A stretch of DNA of 64,000 nucleotides from Sphingomonas_B tabacisoli (GTDB lineage Bacteria; Pseudomonadota; Alphaproteobacteria; Sphingomonadales; Sphingomonadaceae), in contig NZ_JBHUDY010000001.1 of NCBI RefSeq assembly GCF_042678385.1, forward strand, positions 2,294,001-2,358,000, in the 5' to 3' direction. The notes beneath the pieces were generated by a model. The model searched no databases and was not told the origin of the DNA. It was given only the letters and a program-made list of their open reading frames with translations. This document shows, piece after piece, positions 16,814 to 25,585 of the stretch (position 1 is the stretch's first letter; every line of letters starts with the position of its first letter). Both the position numbers and the translations under genes were made by a program.

Positions 16814-19393
16814 CGCCAAACTCTTGCTGGCCTGCTCGAACACGTCCTTCGACAACCCGGGCTTGGCGACGATCCGCTCCAGTTCCGCGCGGATCAGCGC
16901 GCCGCGCGCTTCGCCGAACCGGCGCCAGCGGCCGAGCGGAGCCACGAATTTCGCCGCGGTCTGCGGATTGATCGCATCCAGCGCGAGAATGTTGTCGGCA
17001 AGGAAACGATAGCCGCCGCCGTCACCGCTATGGAATCCGCGCTGGTTGGCGGAAAACGCTCCCACGAGCGATCGCGCCCGATTGGGATTGGTCAGCGTGA
17101 AATCCGGATGCGCAGCGAGCGCCAGCACCTGCTCCAGCACATCTGCGCGGCTCGAGAGCGCCTGCGTGGTGAACCACTTGTCCAGCACCAGCGCATCGCC
17201 CTTGAAGCGGTCGTAGAAGGCGGCGAGCGCGTCCTCGCGCTGCGGCGCATTGCTGCTCACCAGCACCGTCAGCGCGCCCTGCCGGTCGGTCATGTTGGTC
17301 GCGCCTTGAAATTGCTCGAACGCCAGGGCCGGCGCATCGGCGGCACCACCAGCCATCAGAAAGCCGAGCGCAATGGAGCGCAGCCGCCGCGCGCCCTTGG
17401 CCTCGGGCGTCAGCTCGAAGCGGTTGGAGGCGGAACCCAGATAGGCCGCGCGCCACTGCCGTTCGAGCGTGCGCCCGAGTTCCGCGCGCAATGCCTCGCG
17501 CACGCGGTGAATGGCTTCGGGATCGACGACGCTCATCCGGTCGCCGACAAATGCCTCCGATGGGGGCAAGACCGCTTCGGCGACAAACGCCTTGTCGAGC
17601 GCGCCGTTCTCCAGCGTCAGCCGCACGGCATCGACCACGGGCGCGAAATCGGCAGAGCCGCCCTCGACGCCTGCGATCAGCGTGTCCAGCATGAGCTGCT
17701 GCAGCGCCTCGTAGCGCGCGAACGGGTCGTTATCATGCGCCGAGAGCAGCGCCAGCTCGGCCGCGCTGCGATCGCTTTCGACAATGATCGGCGCCGAAAA
17801 GCCGCGATTGACCGATAGCACCGGCCGCTCGCCGACCCCTTCGAACCGCATATCGGCGGCCGCGTCTTCCAGCACGACCAGCCGCTCCTCGCCGATCGGT
17901 GCGCCGGTGGCGGTGTCGAATAGCGCCATTCGCAGCGGGATCGGCATCGGCTTCTTCTCGGGCTGGCCGGGCGTCGGCGGCACCGACTGTTCGAGCGACA
18001 CGACCGCGTCGCTGCCGTCCTGCCGCACGGTCGCTTTCACCTTGGGCGTGCCGGCCTGGCTGTACCAGCGGCGGAACAGCGACAGATCGATACCGCCGCC
18101 GTCCTCCATCGCCTTGACGAAATCGTCGCAAGTGACGGCCTGCCCGTCATGGCGTTCGAAATAGAGGTCGCTGCCGCGCCGGAACCGGTCCGGCCCCAGC
18201 ATCGTCGCCATCATCCGGATCAGCTCGGCGCCCTTGTTATAGACCGTCGCCGTGTAGAAATTGCTGATCTCCATATAGGAATCGGGCCGCACCGGATGGG
18301 CGAGCGGGCCGGCATCTTCCTGGAATTGTGCCGCGCGGAGGTTGCGCACCTGATTGATGCGCTCCACCGCCGGCGAGCCGTGATCGGCCGAGAATTGTTG
18401 ATCGCGAAAGACCGTGAAGCCTTCTTTCAACGAAAGCTGGAACCAGTCGCGGCACGTCACGCGGTTGCCGGACCAGTTGTGGAAATATTCGTGCGCCACA
18501 ACGGCCGCGATCGCGTCGTAATCGGCGTCCGTCGCCGTTTCCGGATCGGCCAGGATGTAGCGCGAGTTGAATATGTTGAGGCCCTTGTTCTCCATCGCGC
18601 CGAAGTTGAAATCGGCAACGGCGACGATGTTGAACACGTCGAGATCATATTCGCGACCATAGACGCGCTCGTCCCAGGCCATCGAGCCCTTGAGAGCCTG
18701 CATCGCGTGGTTGGTGCGCGGCAGATCGGCCTCGCGCACCCATATGCCGAGCTCCACCTTGCGGCCCGACGCAGTCGTGAAGCTGTCGCGATTGGCCTTC
18801 AGATCGCCCGCAACCAGCGCGAACAGATAGCAGGGCTTGAAGAACGGGTCGCGCCATTCGGCCCAATGCCGGCCGCCCTCCAGATCGCCGCCGCCGACTC
18901 GATCGCCATTCGCAAGCAGCACCGGGAAACGCGCCTTGTCGGCAGTCATCTTCACCGAATAGCGGCTGAGCACGTCGGGGCGGTCGGGGAACGGCGTGAT
19001 GCGGCGAAACCCTTCCGCCTCGCACTGCGTGCAGAGCATCCCGCCCGAGGCATAGAGCCCCATCAGCTCGGTGTTCGTCTCCGGCGCAAGCACGCACTCG
19101 GTCTCGATCACATGCGCGTCGCCCGGAAGGTCGAGGGTCAGCCGCTTGCCTTCGTTGCGCGCGTCGAACGGCGCGCCGTCGACCTGCACGGAAACGATCT
19201 CTTGCCCGCCATGGTCGAGCAGCAGCGGGCCAGGCCCGGCGCGCTCCACCTCCAGTCGCGCCTTCACCACCGTTCGCGCCGGCCCAAGATCGAAATCGAG
19301 CGCGACTTCCGGCACGCGCCAGTCGGGCGCCCGATAATCCTCGCGGTGAATGACTTGCGGCGCGGCCGCGGCGGTGGTCTGCACGTCTGCCAT
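16811..19393 (-). CDS. pepN: Aminopeptidase N (M1 family zinc metallopeptidase)
   Basis: An 860-residue cytosolic aminopeptidase that removes N-terminal residues from peptides. The exopeptidase motif GAMEN is at residues 265-269, and the zinc site HEYFH (301-305) is followed by Glu324 in LSLKEGFTVFRDQQFSAD. The C-terminal half matches the E. coli-type PepN DUF3458 region (ANRVRSLVGAFS-type ending, here NRARSLVGAFSANQRGFH). I chose the ATG at 19393 (MADVQTTAAAAP); a frame open to 19465 would add 24 unconserved residues. It converges on the mla operon, and their stops sit in one hairpin. Confidence 0.96.
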   Translation of the reverse strand: MADVQTTAAAAPQVIHREDYRAPDWRVPEVALDFDLGPARTVVKARLEVERAGPGPLLLDHGGQEIVSVQVDGAPFDARNEGKRLTLDLPGDAHVIETECVLAPETNTELMGLYASGGMLCTQCEAEGFRRITPFPDRPDVLSRYSVKMTADKARFPVLLANGDRVGGGDLEGGRHWAEWRDPFFKPCYLFALVAGDLKANRDSFTTASGRKVELGIWVREADLPRTNHAMQALKGSMAWDERVYGREYDLDVFNIVAVADFNFGAMENKGLNIFNSRYILADPETATDADYDAIAAVVAHEYFHNWSGNRVTCRDWFQLSLKEGFTVFRDQQFSADHGSPAVERINQVRNLRAAQFQEDAGPLAHPVRPDSYMEISNFYTATVYNKGAELIRMMATMLGPDRFRRGSDLYFERHDGQAVTCDDFVKAMEDGGGIDLSLFRRWYSQAGTPKVKATVRQDGSDAVVSLEQSVPPTPGQPEKKPMPIPLRMALFDTATGAPIGEERLVVLEDAAADMRFEGVGERPVLSVNRGFSAPIIVESDRSAAELALLSAHDNDPFARYEALQQLMLDTLIAGVEGGSADFAPVVDAVRLTLENGALDKAFVAEAVLPPSEAFVGDRMSVVDPEAIHRVREALRAELGRTLERQWRAAYLGSASNRFELTPEAKGARRLRSIALGFLMAGGAADAPALAFEQFQGATNMTDRQGALTVLVSSNAPQREDALAAFYDRFKGDALVLDKWFTTQALSSRADVLEQVLALAAHPDFTLTNPNRARSLVGAFSANQRGFHSGDGGGYRFLADNILALDAINPQTAAKFVAPLGRWRRFGEARGALIRAELERIVAKPGLSKDVFEQASKSLA

Positions 19394-19416
19394 GCAAAGG
19401 TCCCTACCCCTCAGGC

Positions 19417-20970
19417 TCAACGAGTGGAAGGCGGCTTCCAAACATCGGTGCGCTTCCGTGCCCATGCGGGAAGCGGCCAGTCGATCTCAACGCCCGCGCC
19501 GCGGAACAGCGCGTCGCGGTCAGCCTGCGCCAGCACCGTCAGCAACTGCCGCCCCTTGCGGGCACGCATGATCGCCAGATGCTCGATGCGCAGCCTGTCG
19601 GGCGTCACATCGGCCGGATCGAACGGAATCGCATTCGCCGCGCTCGCTTCGAACCAGGGCCAAAAGAAATGCCATGCGCGAATGGCGGACCAGGCCGCCA
19701 CCAGATATTGCCCGAACCGATCCGGCCGTGCGTCGAACATCACCTGCTCGGCCCACTTGGGGGCGGCTTCCGGCACAGGCAGCCAGCCGCGCCGGGCTTC
19801 CACTCGTCCCGCCCCCAGCCGTTTTGCGACATCGATCGCAAGCAAAGCCGACCAGCTATCGCCAGTCACGACCGCCGGTTTCGCCCCCAGCGCCTCCACA
19901 GCCGCGGCGATCACCGCCACCCAGTCGGCCAAGCTCGGCTTCACCGAACTTCGCCAATCGCCGGACAGACCATGACCCGGCAAGTCGATCGCCAGTTCCC
20001 CGCCGCCCGTCGCAACGGCAAGGGATCGGCCCGGCGCATGCAATGCCAGCGTGTCGCTTTCGCGGTCGCCTTTCCAATGGATCAGGTTTTTGAACCCGCC
20101 AGCCTCGACGAGGACAAATCCTTCGTCCGCCGCTTCGGGCAGCGATGCGAAGGACGGCGCCGGATGCGCCTTCAGATGCTGAAGGCAAAGGGCGATGGTC
20201 GCATCGTCGATCGTGCCATCCTGCACCCGCCAGTTCGCCGGCAGCCCGCGCAGCCGGCCCAGATGCTTGTGGAACGGGTCTGACTCCGCAGCGGTAAGCA
20301 ACACCGGCGGCGTCGGCTCGTCCGGCCCCGGCGCCTGATGCTGGGCTCGCAGCACCGCGCCATAACCCAGCCGATAGGCGTCGCCGCTGGCCAGCAGGTC
20401 CATCACGGCATGGTGGAGCGCGACCGGATCGTCGTTGGTTGAAGGAAGCCGGGCCTGGTCGCGTGCGTCGTACCAGGGAAAGAACCAATTCTGCTCCAGC
20501 ATCCGGTTCCACGCCCAGGTAAGGTGCTCGCCATAGTCGGTCGGCTTGAACGGCGAGGTGTAGCGCTCGCCGAAGATCGCGCGCTCCTCCGGCCGAAACG
20601 CCGCATAGCCGTTTGCAGCGACCGCACTGAACCGCTCCGGATGGCGCCTCGCGGCGGCGATCAGGATGGTCGCACCGGAATAGAGGCCATAAGCGCCGAC
20701 TTGCGATAGCCCGAGCGCGTCGAGCAGTTCGGCCACGGCGTCCGCGAAATCCTCGATCTCGGGTGCGGGATTTTCGAGCGGGTCGGATTGGCCAAAGCCC
20801 GGCGTGTCCGGCGCGATGCAGGTGAAATGCGATGACCAGCGCGTCATCAGCGGCTCGAACTCGGCGCTGGAACGCGGGCTCTGATGCGCCATCAGCAGCG
20901 GCGGGCCGGAGCCTGTCCGCCGGTAATGCACGCGTCGATTGCCGACCTGGACGAAGTGTCGCGTGATCAT
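19417..20970 (-). CDS. Tandem alpha/beta-hydrolase-fold protein with a non-canonical first nucleophile elbow
   Basis: A 517-residue protein that reads as two alpha/beta-hydrolase folds in a row. The first (about 1-265) opens with RVHYRRTGSGPPLLMAHQSP and APDTPGFGQSDPL, but its nucleophile elbow is YGLYSGA, so Tyr occupies the position normally held by Ser in G-x-S-x-G. The second (about 285-517) is shorter at its N terminus, has AIDLPGHGLSGDW, and has an intact-looking elbow GDSWSA. A general-base His at the end of either fold is not obvious. Function is unknown. It lies 23 bp upstream of pepN on the same strand and may be co-transcribed with it. Confidence 0.7.
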   Translation of the reverse strand: MITRHFVQVGNRRVHYRRTGSGPPLLMAHQSPRSSAEFEPLMTRWSSHFTCIAPDTPGFGQSDPLENPAPEIEDFADAVAELLDALGLSQVGAYGLYSGATILIAAARRHPERFSAVAANGYAAFRPEERAIFGERYTSPFKPTDYGEHLTWAWNRMLEQNWFFPWYDARDQARLPSTNDDPVALHHAVMDLLASGDAYRLGYGAVLRAQHQAPGPDEPTPPVLLTAAESDPFHKHLGRLRGLPANWRVQDGTIDDATIALCLQHLKAHPAPSFASLPEAADEGFVLVEAGGFKNLIHWKGDRESDTLALHAPGRSLAVATGGGELAIDLPGHGLSGDWRSSVKPSLADWVAVIAAAVEALGAKPAVVTGDSWSALLAIDVAKRLGAGRVEARRGWLPVPEAAPKWAEQVMFDARPDRFGQYLVAAWSAIRAWHFFWPWFEASAANAIPFDPADVTPDRLRIEHLAIMRARKGRQLLTVLAQADRDALFRGAGVEIDWPLPAWARKRTDVWKPPSTR

Positions 20971-21004
20971 CGCGCCTCTCCCCCAATTGCCGAACTGCCG
21001 TCAC

Positions 21005-21760
21005 CTAACGCACGCCGAATGTCCAGCCTTCCGTGCCGGCCAGCGCCGGCGTGAGCTTGCTCGGAGACCAATAGTCCGGATCGTGCGCGACCGCGCGGAG
21101 CCAGGCGGCGGCGAGCATCGCGTCGGTCGCGTGATCGTCGTAGCGGGTCAGCGGCGCATGCGCATGGCTCCCGAGCGCTGCGAGCGCGCGATCCAGCGTT
21201 TCGGGGTCGCGGATCTTGGTGCGGCCGCGCGGCAGGCCGGCGGCGGTGGCGGCGATGCTGGTATAGATTTCGACGACCACCGGCCCGCGTTCCAGAATCG
21301 GATCATAGGGCCAGATCGGCAGCTTGCGGTCGATCCGGTGGAACAGTCGCATGCCCGTCAGGCTCGACTTCCCCACCTGCGCCGCTCCGACCAGGTTGAA
21401 GTTGCTGTACGGATTGCACAGCCGCTGCTCCCGGCTCTCATCCTCGACGACGCGAAAGCGTCCCGCACCGGGCGGGAAGCAATCGCCTTGCCTGCCACCA
21501 TGTCGGCGGAAATGCCGGCTCGCTTCCGGGTGGTCGACGAAACGGTTGGCGCCGAGGTGCGGCTCGTCGCCTGCGATTTCTTCGACCAGCGCCCAGAGCC
21601 CGCGCACGTCGGCCGGGCTGCGCTCCCAGCCGGGGAAGTAAGCGCCCCGATCGGCGAATGCGAGCGACGGCGAAAGGTCGAGCCCGACCAGCCAGTCACC
21701 GTCCAGCGCCAGCATCCAGTCGAGCACTTCCTGCCGCGACCAGATATGTCCCGGCCGCAC
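21005..21760 (-). CDS. Putative RNase H-fold (DUF429-like) protein, start unresolved
   Basis: The 251 residues from the first standard start (GTG at 21760) contain GLDLSPSLAF, VVVEIYTSIAATAAG and YDDHATDAMLAAAWLR, a spacing of acidic residues like that of RNase H-fold DUF429 proteins. The same frame stays coding-like upstream to about 21862, where it reads FTRFAAIDWSGAAG. That segment supplies the expected first strand with its catalytic Asp, so the real protein is probably about 285 residues. No ATG, GTG or TTG occurs in frame there. It follows the YjbR gene directly. Function as a nuclease is inferred only from the fold pattern. Confidence 0.6.
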   Translation of the reverse strand: MRPGHIWSRQEVLDWMLALDGDWLVGLDLSPSLAFADRGAYFPGWERSPADVRGLWALVEEIAGDEPHLGANRFVDHPEASRHFRRHGGRQGDCFPPGAGRFRVVEDESREQRLCNPYSNFNLVGAAQVGKSSLTGMRLFHRIDRKLPIWPYDPILERGPVVVEIYTSIAATAAGLPRGRTKIRDPETLDRALAALGSHAHAPLTRYDDHATDAMLAAAWLRAVAHDPDYWSPSKLTPALAGTEGWTFGVR

Positions 21761-21866
21761 CAGCTCAGGCGCATCCTGCCCGGCCGGGCATGTCGCGAGG
21801 GCGATCCCCTTCTGTCGCGCGCCGGCCGCGCCCGACCAATCGATCGCCGCGAAACGCGTGAACCGG

Positions 21867-22208
21867 TCAGGGGCGATCGCCGAACGCCTCCCGCTGCGGC
21901 TTCTTCAGCCGGTCCCACCAGGCGCGCGTGATGACCGCCTCGATCCGTTCGCGATCGGCGCTGCCGAAGCGGACGAGCACTGCCGGCCAGCCGCGATAAT
22001 GGTCGGTCTCCCAGAACGTGTCCGGGTCCGTCTCCATCAGCAGCTCCTTTTCGGGAAGCGGCGACGCAATCGCGAAGCTGCCAACTTCCCGTCCCGGATA
22101 GACGAAGGCCTTGCCGTTCACCTTGACCGCCGGCTTGCCATAGCTGGTCGACAGCTCGGTATCCCGCAGCGCCAGCGCAAAGGCGACGACTTCGTCCCAA
22201 TCCCTCAC
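21867..22208 (-). CDS. MmcQ/YjbR family protein
   Basis: A 113-residue small protein of the YjbR (CyaY-like fold) family, often described as DNA-binding. Typical features are the N-terminal DWDEVVAFALALRDTELSTS, the central KVNGKAFVY, and the C-terminal TDHYRGWPAVLVRFGSAD with AWWDRLKKP. The GTG start overlaps the stop of the serine hydrolase gene (GTGA), which fixes the start; a longer open frame upstream is the hydrolase read out of frame. Exact function is unknown. Confidence 0.85.
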   Translation of the reverse strand: MRDWDEVVAFALALRDTELSTSYGKPAVKVNGKAFVYPGREVGSFAIASPLPEKELLMETDPDTFWETDHYRGWPAVLVRFGSADRERIEAVITRAWWDRLKKPQREAFGDRP

Positions 22209-23614
22209 TTCAACGCCGCCGCCACGTCGGCCGAGAATTTGGCGATGTCGAACGGCGCGCCCGCCGGGTCCTCCCCGCGTCTTACGATGACGAGCCGCTT
22301 CGACGGGATCACCATGATGTACTGGCCGCGATTGCCCTGCGCCGCGTAGCTGCCTTCGGGCAGCCCCTGCTTCGGCCCGAACAGCCAAAGCGTCGCGCCA
22401 TAGCCCTCGCCTTTCTCGGGCTGCGGACCGGACGGCGTGGTCATGTATTTCACCCAGCCTTCCGGCAGGATGCGCTCACCGTTCCACACGCCGTCGTTCA
22501 GCCAAAGCAGGCCAAGTCGGGCGAGATCGCGCGCGGTCGACCAGACCTGGGAGGAAAGGATGAAATTGCCCGCCCAGTCGGTCTCCGCGACAGTGTGGGT
22601 CATGCTGATCTTGTCGAACAGCTCGGCGCGCGGAAAGGCGTGATAACGGGCGTCGTCATTCAGCGCGGCGCGCAGCGAACGGACGGCAAGCAGGATATCA
22701 TTGTTGGCATAGCGAAAGCGCGTGCCGGGCATCGCCTCCAGCGGCCAATGCGTCGCATCCTGCGTGACCGTCGTCGTGCCGGTATAGATCTCGTCGGTGC
22801 GATTGCCGGCCGTATCGCTATGCAATCCGCTTGCCATCCGAAGCAGATTGTCGAGCGTGATGCCGAAGCGCGGGTCTGAGAGCGCCGGCCCCCATTCCGG
22901 AACACGCGCCGGCTTCGCCGGGTCGAGCAGTCCCTGCTTGACCGCGATGCCGATCAACGTGCCCGAAATGCTTTTCGCGGCGGACCAGGTGCGATTGGAA
23001 ACCTCTGGCCCGAAGCCTTCGGCATAGCGCTCGGCAACGATCTTGCCGTTCCGCACGACCACGACGCCCACAGTGCGCGTGCCCTTGCCATAGGTGTCGC
23101 CGAACGCCCCCGCGACGGGAGCGGCGGCAGCACCCAGTTTGGATGCGATGCCGAGGTCTCCCGTCGGCCAAGCACGCGCCGGCCCCGTTGGCGGGGATGT
23201 CGGCACTGCGTAGAACGGCGCGGGCACGGAGGCGATCGCCATGGTCGTGCAGCCAGTACCGGCATGCCATTCCGCCCGGCGGGGCGGGAGCTTGGCGTCG
23301 AAGCTGACGCTCACTGCCCGCACCTTCGCATCGACCGTCGCAGGCAACGTCGGCACAATCTTGTCGTATTCCGGATAGATGCCGGTCAGCTCCAGCGCCT
23401 CGACCTGCGCCTGAGTGCGGCCGGCTTTGAAGATCGCGGAGCAGAGGACGCCGGCCTTGTATCCGGCGGCGAGCGCGCGCTGGTAGGTCGTGGGTTCGGC
23501 GGCTTGCGCCGGCGTCGCCAAGCACAACAGTGCCCCGGCGAAGGCCGGGGCCCATGCTCGTAAGCTGGTTGGACCCCGGCCTTCGCCGGGGAGCGGCTTA
23601 CCCGTTCTTCCCAC
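22205..23614 (-). CDS. Serine hydrolase of the beta-lactamase / 6-aminohexanoate-dimer hydrolase class
   Basis: A 469-residue exported serine hydrolase of the class C beta-lactamase fold. The catalytic Ser-x-x-Lys is in WSAAKSISGTLIG and the second motif Tyr-x-Asn in RYANNDI; a QGNRGQY stretch takes the third-motif position. The signal peptide ends ATPAQA. The start is GTG at 23614, 8 bases after GGGAGGA, and it overlaps the end of rarA by 17 bases. A palindromic repeat (23533-23591) lies inside the coding region and encodes much of the signal peptide. The substrate is unknown; such enzymes hydrolyse esters, amides or D-amino-acid peptides. Confidence 0.82.
   Translation of the reverse strand: MGRTGKPLPGEGRGPTSLRAWAPAFAGALLCLATPAQAAEPTTYQRALAAGYKAGVLCSAIFKAGRTQAQVEALELTGIYPEYDKIVPTLPATVDAKVRAVSVSFDAKLPPRRAEWHAGTGCTTMAIASVPAPFYAVPTSPPTGPARAWPTGDLGIASKLGAAAAPVAGAFGDTYGKGTRTVGVVVVRNGKIVAERYAEGFGPEVSNRTWSAAKSISGTLIGIAVKQGLLDPAKPARVPEWGPALSDPRFGITLDNLLRMASGLHSDTAGNRTDEIYTGTTTVTQDATHWPLEAMPGTRFRYANNDILLAVRSLRAALNDDARYHAFPRAELFDKISMTHTVAETDWAGNFILSSQVWSTARDLARLGLLWLNDGVWNGERILPEGWVKYMTTPSGPQPEKGEGYGATLWLFGPKQGLPEGSYAAQGNRGQYIMVIPSKRLVIVRRGEDPAGAPFDIAKFSADVAAALK
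23533..23591. repeat. Palindromic REP-like element within the signal-peptide coding region
   Basis: Two 18-bp arms (23533-23550 and 23574-23591) are exact reverse complements separated by 23 bases, and each arm is itself nearly palindromic. Elements with this CCCCGGCGAAGGCCGGGG core are, to my knowledge, common between genes in sphingomonads. Here the element is translated on the minus strand as residues roughly 8-27 of the serine hydrolase. Confidence 0.8.
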
Positions 23615-24893
23615 GCCGCAGCTCCTCCCAATAGGCGAGCCGTTCGGCGATGCGCTTTTCGAAGCCGCGGTCGGTGGGTTCGTAATAGGCTTGCGGCGCC
23701 ATGCCCTCCGGCCAGTAATTGTCGCCCGAAAAGCCCTCGTCGGTATCATGGTCGTAGGCATATCCCTTGCCATAGCCGAGCTGCTTCATCAGCCGCGTCG
23801 GCGCATTGACGATGTTCATCGGCGGCATCAGCGAGCCGGTCTCCTTCGCGCTGCGCCACGCCCCCTTCTGCGCTTTGTAAGTCGCGTTCGATTTGGGCGC
23901 CGTCGCGAGGTAGAGGCAGGCCTGCACGATCGCGAGTTCGCCTTCCGGCGAGCCGAGGAAATCGTAGCAGTCCTTGGCGGCGAGGCATTGCACCAGCGCC
24001 TGCGGATCGGCGAGCCCGATGTCCTCGACGGCGGCGCGCGTCAGGCGGCGGAGCACGTAGAGCGGCTCCTCCCCCGCCACCAGCATCCGCGCGAGATAGT
24101 AGAGCGCGGCCTGCGGGTCCGAGCCGCGGATGCTTTTGTGGAGCGCGGAGATGAGGTTGTAATGCCCCTCCCGGTCCTTGTCGTACACCGCCACGCGCCG
24201 GTGCAGCAGCGCCGACAGCCCGGCGGGATCGAGCGGTTCCGGCAGCTCGACCGAGAAGAGCGTCTCCGCCTGATTGAGCAGGAAACGCCCGTCGCCGTCG
24301 GCGCTCGCGACCAGGGCGTCCCGCGCATCGGGCGTCAGCGGCAAGGGCCGGCCTTCGACGGCCTCAGCGCGGTCGAGCAGCGTACACAGCGCCTTGGCGT
24401 CCAGCCGATGCAGGATCAGCACCTGCGCGCGGGAGAGGAGCGCGGCGTTCAGCTCGAAGCTGGGGTTCTCCGTGGTGGCGCCGACAAGGGTGACGGTGCC
24501 ATCTTCGACATAGGGCAGGAAGCCGTCCTGCTGGGCGCGGTTGAAGCGATGGATTTCGTCCACGAACAACAGCGTCCGCTGGCCAACGGCGGCATGCTCG
24601 CGCGCGGCTGCGAAGACCTTCTTGAGGTCCGCGACGCCGGAGAACACGGCCGAAATCGCCTCGAACCGCAGGCCGACCGCGTCGGCGAGCAGCCGCGCGA
24701 TCGTCGTCTTGCCGGTGCCCGGCGGACCCCAGAGGATCATCGACGATAGCCGCCCCGCCGCGACCATTCGCCCGATCGCGCCTTCCGGCCCGGTCAGATG
24801 CTCCTGCCCCACGACATCCCCGAGCAGTGCAGGGCGGAGGCGGTCGGCGAGGGGGGCCGTTTCGGCGGGATCGGGCGCGAACAGGTTGTCCAT
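23598..24893 (-). CDS. rarA: Replication-associated recombination protein A (AAA+ ATPase)
   Basis: A 431-residue RarA/MgsA family clamp-loader-like ATPase that acts at stalled replication forks. Walker A is WGPPGTGKTTIARLLAD, Walker B LLFVDEIHRFNRAQQD, sensor 1 VGATTENPSFELN, and the C-terminal MgsA domain includes GSDPQAALYYLARML and PMNIVNAPTRLMK. I chose the ATG at 24893 (MDNLFAPDP); a TTG at 24914 would add seven residues. It is divergent from the PadR gene, and its 3' end overlaps the start of the serine hydrolase gene. Confidence 0.95.
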   Translation of the reverse strand: MDNLFAPDPAETAPLADRLRPALLGDVVGQEHLTGPEGAIGRMVAAGRLSSMILWGPPGTGKTTIARLLADAVGLRFEAISAVFSGVADLKKVFAAAREHAAVGQRTLLFVDEIHRFNRAQQDGFLPYVEDGTVTLVGATTENPSFELNAALLSRAQVLILHRLDAKALCTLLDRAEAVEGRPLPLTPDARDALVASADGDGRFLLNQAETLFSVELPEPLDPAGLSALLHRRVAVYDKDREGHYNLISALHKSIRGSDPQAALYYLARMLVAGEEPLYVLRRLTRAAVEDIGLADPQALVQCLAAKDCYDFLGSPEGELAIVQACLYLATAPKSNATYKAQKGAWRSAKETGSLMPPMNIVNAPTRLMKQLGYGKGYAYDHDTDEGFSGDNYWPEGMAPQAYYEPTDRGFEKRIAERLAYWEELRRGKNG

Positions 24894-24954
24894 CTCGTGG
24901 AAATATAAGGGCAAGGTGCGGTCCTGTGCGAGGCCTTGCTATCAATCCTTTCAC

Positions 24955-24979
24955 GATATATCTTGACCGCGTCTAGATA
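24955..24979. promoter_or_regulatory. Candidate operator upstream of the PadR-family gene
   Basis: An AT-rich patch in an otherwise GC-rich region contains TATCT (24959-24963) and its inverted copy AGATA (24975-24979), 11 bases apart, 19 bases upstream of the PadR start. PadR regulators usually bind such dyads and repress their own genes. No confident -35/-10 pair can be assigned. The assignment is an inference from position and symmetry. Confidence 0.35.
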
Positions 24980-24997
24980 CAGAGAGAGTGAGTCGAA

Positions 24998-25570
24998 ATG
25001 TTTTTTGCTTATGGCGGACGCGGCTGCGGGCCGCGGCATGGCGGGTGGCGGCGCGGACCGTTCGAGGTGCGCTGGGAAATGCATGGCGGGCACGGCGAAG
25101 GCCGTGGGCGGCGCCGGCGCATGTTCGACGGGGACGAGCTGAAGCTGATCCTGCTGAAGCTGATCGCCGACCAGCCGCGCCACGGCTACGACCTGATCCG
25201 CGATATCGAGGAGCGCACTCACGGCGTCTATGCACCCAGCGCCGGGATCGTCTATCCGACCCTCACCCTCCTCGACGAGATGGGCCATATCGAGGCGGTC
25301 TCGGAAGGATCGCGCAAGCAATATGCGGCGACGGACGCCGGGCGCACCTACCTCGCCGAGCGCGAGGAGGAAGTCTCCGCGCTGTTCGAGCGCCTGGAGG
25401 CGATGGGCGAGGAACGCTCTCGCGTCGATCGCGCGCCGATCCGCCGCGCGACCGCGAACCTGTTCAGCGTGCTTCAGCACCGGCTGTCGCGCGACGACGT
25501 GACCAGCGACACGCTGCACGACGTCGCCGCGATCATCGACGAAGCGGCGCGCAAGATTGAGCGGCTGTAA
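24998..25570 (+). CDS. PadR-family transcriptional regulator
   Basis: A 190-residue regulator. The winged helix is clear: LILLKLIADQPRHGYDLIRD, then GVYAPSAGIVYPTLTLLDEM and a KQYAATDAG wing. A C-terminal helical dimerisation domain follows. The first 40 residues are an unusual Gly/Arg/His-rich segment (GGRGCGPRHGGW..., GHGEGRGRRRR), as seen in some PadR members of alphaproteobacteria; it could bind metal or nucleic acid, but that is speculation. No adjacent transporter or catabolic gene reveals its target, so autoregulation is the only suggestion from context. Confidence 0.88.
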   Translation: MFFAYGGRGCGPRHGGWRRGPFEVRWEMHGGHGEGRGRRRRMFDGDELKLILLKLIADQPRHGYDLIRDIEERTHGVYAPSAGIVYPTLTLLDEMGHIEAVSEGSRKQYAATDAGRTYLAEREEEVSALFERLEAMGEERSRVDRAPIRRATANLFSVLQHRLSRDDVTSDTLHDVAAIIDEAARKIERL

Positions 25571-25585
25571 AATCGAGAGGGCGGG

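Noticed and set aside
18149..19975. A plus-strand 608-codon open frame across pepN and the hydrolase gene
   Set aside because: It crosses two well-supported minus-strand genes, lacks recognisable motifs, and has the Arg/His/Pro-rich composition of a shadow frame.
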